Source: Candidatus Sumerlaeota bacterium (GTDB lineage Bacteria; Sumerlaeota; Sumerlaeia; MWCT01). Taken from it: DNA of 7,410 nt. The stretch lies in the NCBI GenBank assembly GCA_026398545.1, contig JAPLSR010000335.1, positions 1-7,410 on the forward strand. Reading direction: 5' to 3'. The notes beneath the pieces are model-generated. The model was given only the letters and a program-made list of their open reading frames with translations, was not told where the DNA came from and did no database searches. This document shows positions 6,328-7,410 of this stretch, piece after piece. Numbering within the stretch: position 1 is the stretch's first letter; each line of letters begins with the position of its first letter. Both the position numbers and the translations under genes were made by a program.

Positions 6328-7410
6328 TTATTCCAAAATGGCTCCCCGGTCGGCGGAGGAGACCATGCGGGCATAGCGCGCCAGGTAGCCGGTCTTTATC
6401 TTTGGTTTACAGGGCTTGAAGGTCCTGGCGCGACGCTTGAGCTCTGCGTTTGAGAGCAGCACCTCAATCTTGTAATTGTTTATATCAATGTGAATTGGGT
6501 CGCCTTCCCGGAGGAGGCCAATCGGGCCGCCCTCTATTGCCTCGGGGGAGATATGGCCAATAGCGGCGCCGCGCGTCCCGCCTGAAAAACGCCCGTCTGT
6601 TATCAAAGCCACATCGTTTTCCAGCCCCATGCCCGAAACTGCCGAGGTGGGCGCAAGCATCTCCTGCATGCCTGGACCGCCCTTTGGACCCTCATAGCGG
6701 ATTACAATAATGTCGCCCTTTTTGATTTTGCCATCATAGATGGCGCGGGCGGCATCAGGTTCACTATCAAAGATGCGCGCAGGTCCTGTGCGATCCATGT
6801 TTTCCGGCGACACGGCGGCTTTCTTCACCACGGCGCCATCCGGCGCGAGATTGCCCCATAAAATCACCAGCCCGCCTGTCTTCATATATGGCTCGTTAAG
6901 TGGATGAATAACTGTGGTATCGGCGACTCTGACATTGCGGCAGTTCTGTCCGATGGATTTGCCCGTAATGGTTTTGCAATCCTTGTGGAGCAGTCCACCG
7001 GATGCAAGGAGGTTCAGGACTGCCTGGATGCCGCCGGCATAGTAAAAGTCTTCCATGTGGTGCTCACCAGAAGGACTGAGCCGCACGAGGTTCGGCGTCC
7101 GCTCGGATATGGCATTGACCTTCTTCAGGTCAATCTTGATTCCGCACTCATGGGCGATGGCGGGGAGATGCAGCACGGTATTGGTTGAGCAACCGAGCGC
7201 CATATCCATTGTGAGGGCGTTTTCGAAGGCTTTGGACGTAAGAATGTCGCGCGGGAGGATATTCTTTTTGACGCAGACCATGACAGCCGCTCCCGCCATT
7301 TTTGCCAGCCGGATGCGAGCCGCCGTTGGTGCGGGAATTGTGCCATTGCCCGGCAGTCCGAGTCCAACCGCCTCAGTGATACAGTTCATCGAGTTGGCTG
7401 TGAAGAGTCC
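6328..7410 (-). CDS. ilvD: Dihydroxy-acid dehydratase, C-terminal 360 residues (5' end outside window)
   Basis: The frame runs from the right edge (7410) to TAA at 6328. The N-terminal third (about 190 residues in a protein of roughly 550-570) lies beyond the window, so the ATG at 7389 is an internal methionine. The first residues, GLFTANSMNC, directly follow the family's iron-sulfur cysteine motif, and EAVGLGLPGNGT comes next. Also seen are MALGCSTNTVLHLPAIAHE (residues about 70-88 of the visible part), ADTTVIHPLNEPY, YEGPKGGPGMQEML (about 239-252) and DGRFSGGTRGAAIGHISPEA (about 272-291), whose serine is the proposed catalytic base. The enzyme removes water from 2,3-dihydroxy-isovalerate and 2,3-dihydroxy-3-methylvalerate to give the keto acids for valine, isoleucine and leucine, in the cytoplasm, using an Fe-S cluster and Mg2+. 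Related sugar-acid dehydratases (EDD) share the fold, but the motifs and C-terminus fit IlvD. The 172-nt gap downstream suggests it ends its own transcription unit, though no clear terminator is seen. Confidence 0.97.
   Translation of the reverse strand, partial: GLFTANSMNCITEAVGLGLPGNGTIPAPTAARIRLAKMAGAAVMVCVKKNILPRDILTSKAFENALTMDMALGCSTNTVLHLPAIAHECGIKIDLKKVNAISERTPNLVRLSPSGEHHMEDFYYAGGIQAVLNLLASGGLLHKDCKTITGKSIGQNCRNVRVADTTVIHPLNEPYMKTGGLVILWGNLAPDGAVVKKAAVSPENMDRTGPARIFDSEPDAARAIYDGKIKKGDIIVIRYEGPKGGPGMQEMLAPTSAVSGMGLENDVALITDGRFSGGTRGAAIGHISPEAIEGGPIGLLREGDPIHIDINNYKIEVLLSNAELKRRARTFKPCKPKIKTGYLARYARMVSSADRGAILE

Noticed and set aside
6328..7389. ilvD start at the ATG at 7389
   Set aside because: The frame stays open to 7410 and reads GLFTANS, the well-known internal IlvD sequence just after an Fe-S cysteine. 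The real start is outside the window.

Overview
All the recognisable genes in this window lie on the minus strand. From high to low coordinates they are: a 5'-truncated dihydroxy-acid dehydratase gene (ilvD, 6328-7410), a SpoIID/LytB-domain lipoprotein (4797-6155), a solitary ParB-like protein (3765-4751), a DUF2723 multi-membrane-span protein (1914-3632), a family-2 glycosyltransferase (850-1800), and a family-4 glycosyltransferase that runs off the left edge (1-846). The gaps between genes are short (3 to about 172 nt). No stretch of more than 300 bases is free of genes. I saw no tRNA, rRNA, CRISPR array or transposase.

The organism looks like a bacterium of mid-range GC. The lipobox-bearing SpoIID-type lipoprotein, the membrane and sugar-transfer genes, and a tandem CACGCAGAG-type intergenic repeat suggest an environmental, probably diderm and possibly uncultured lineage. 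The sequence alone does not fix the phylum, and nothing here shows that it sporulates.

The layout suggests three transcription blocks. ilvD ends at 6328 and belongs to branched-chain amino acid synthesis. The 172-nt gap after it holds a TTGACA box, an 8-bp inverted repeat, the 9-mer tandem repeat, and a strong Shine-Dalgarno site for the SpoIID lipoprotein. That gene and the ParB-like gene are close enough to be co-transcribed. Directly after the ParB-like stop is the best promoter in the window (TTGACA, 18 nt, TATAGA). It would drive the DUF2723 protein and the two glycosyltransferases, a likely surface-glycan or protein-glycosylation unit.

I do not see a clearly new defence or mobile system. 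The points most worth a second look are the orphan ParB-like protein with altered nucleotide-binding motifs next to a cell-wall lipoprotein, the triple 9-mer repeat, and two tiny ORFs whose stop codons overlap the start codons of the genes after them.
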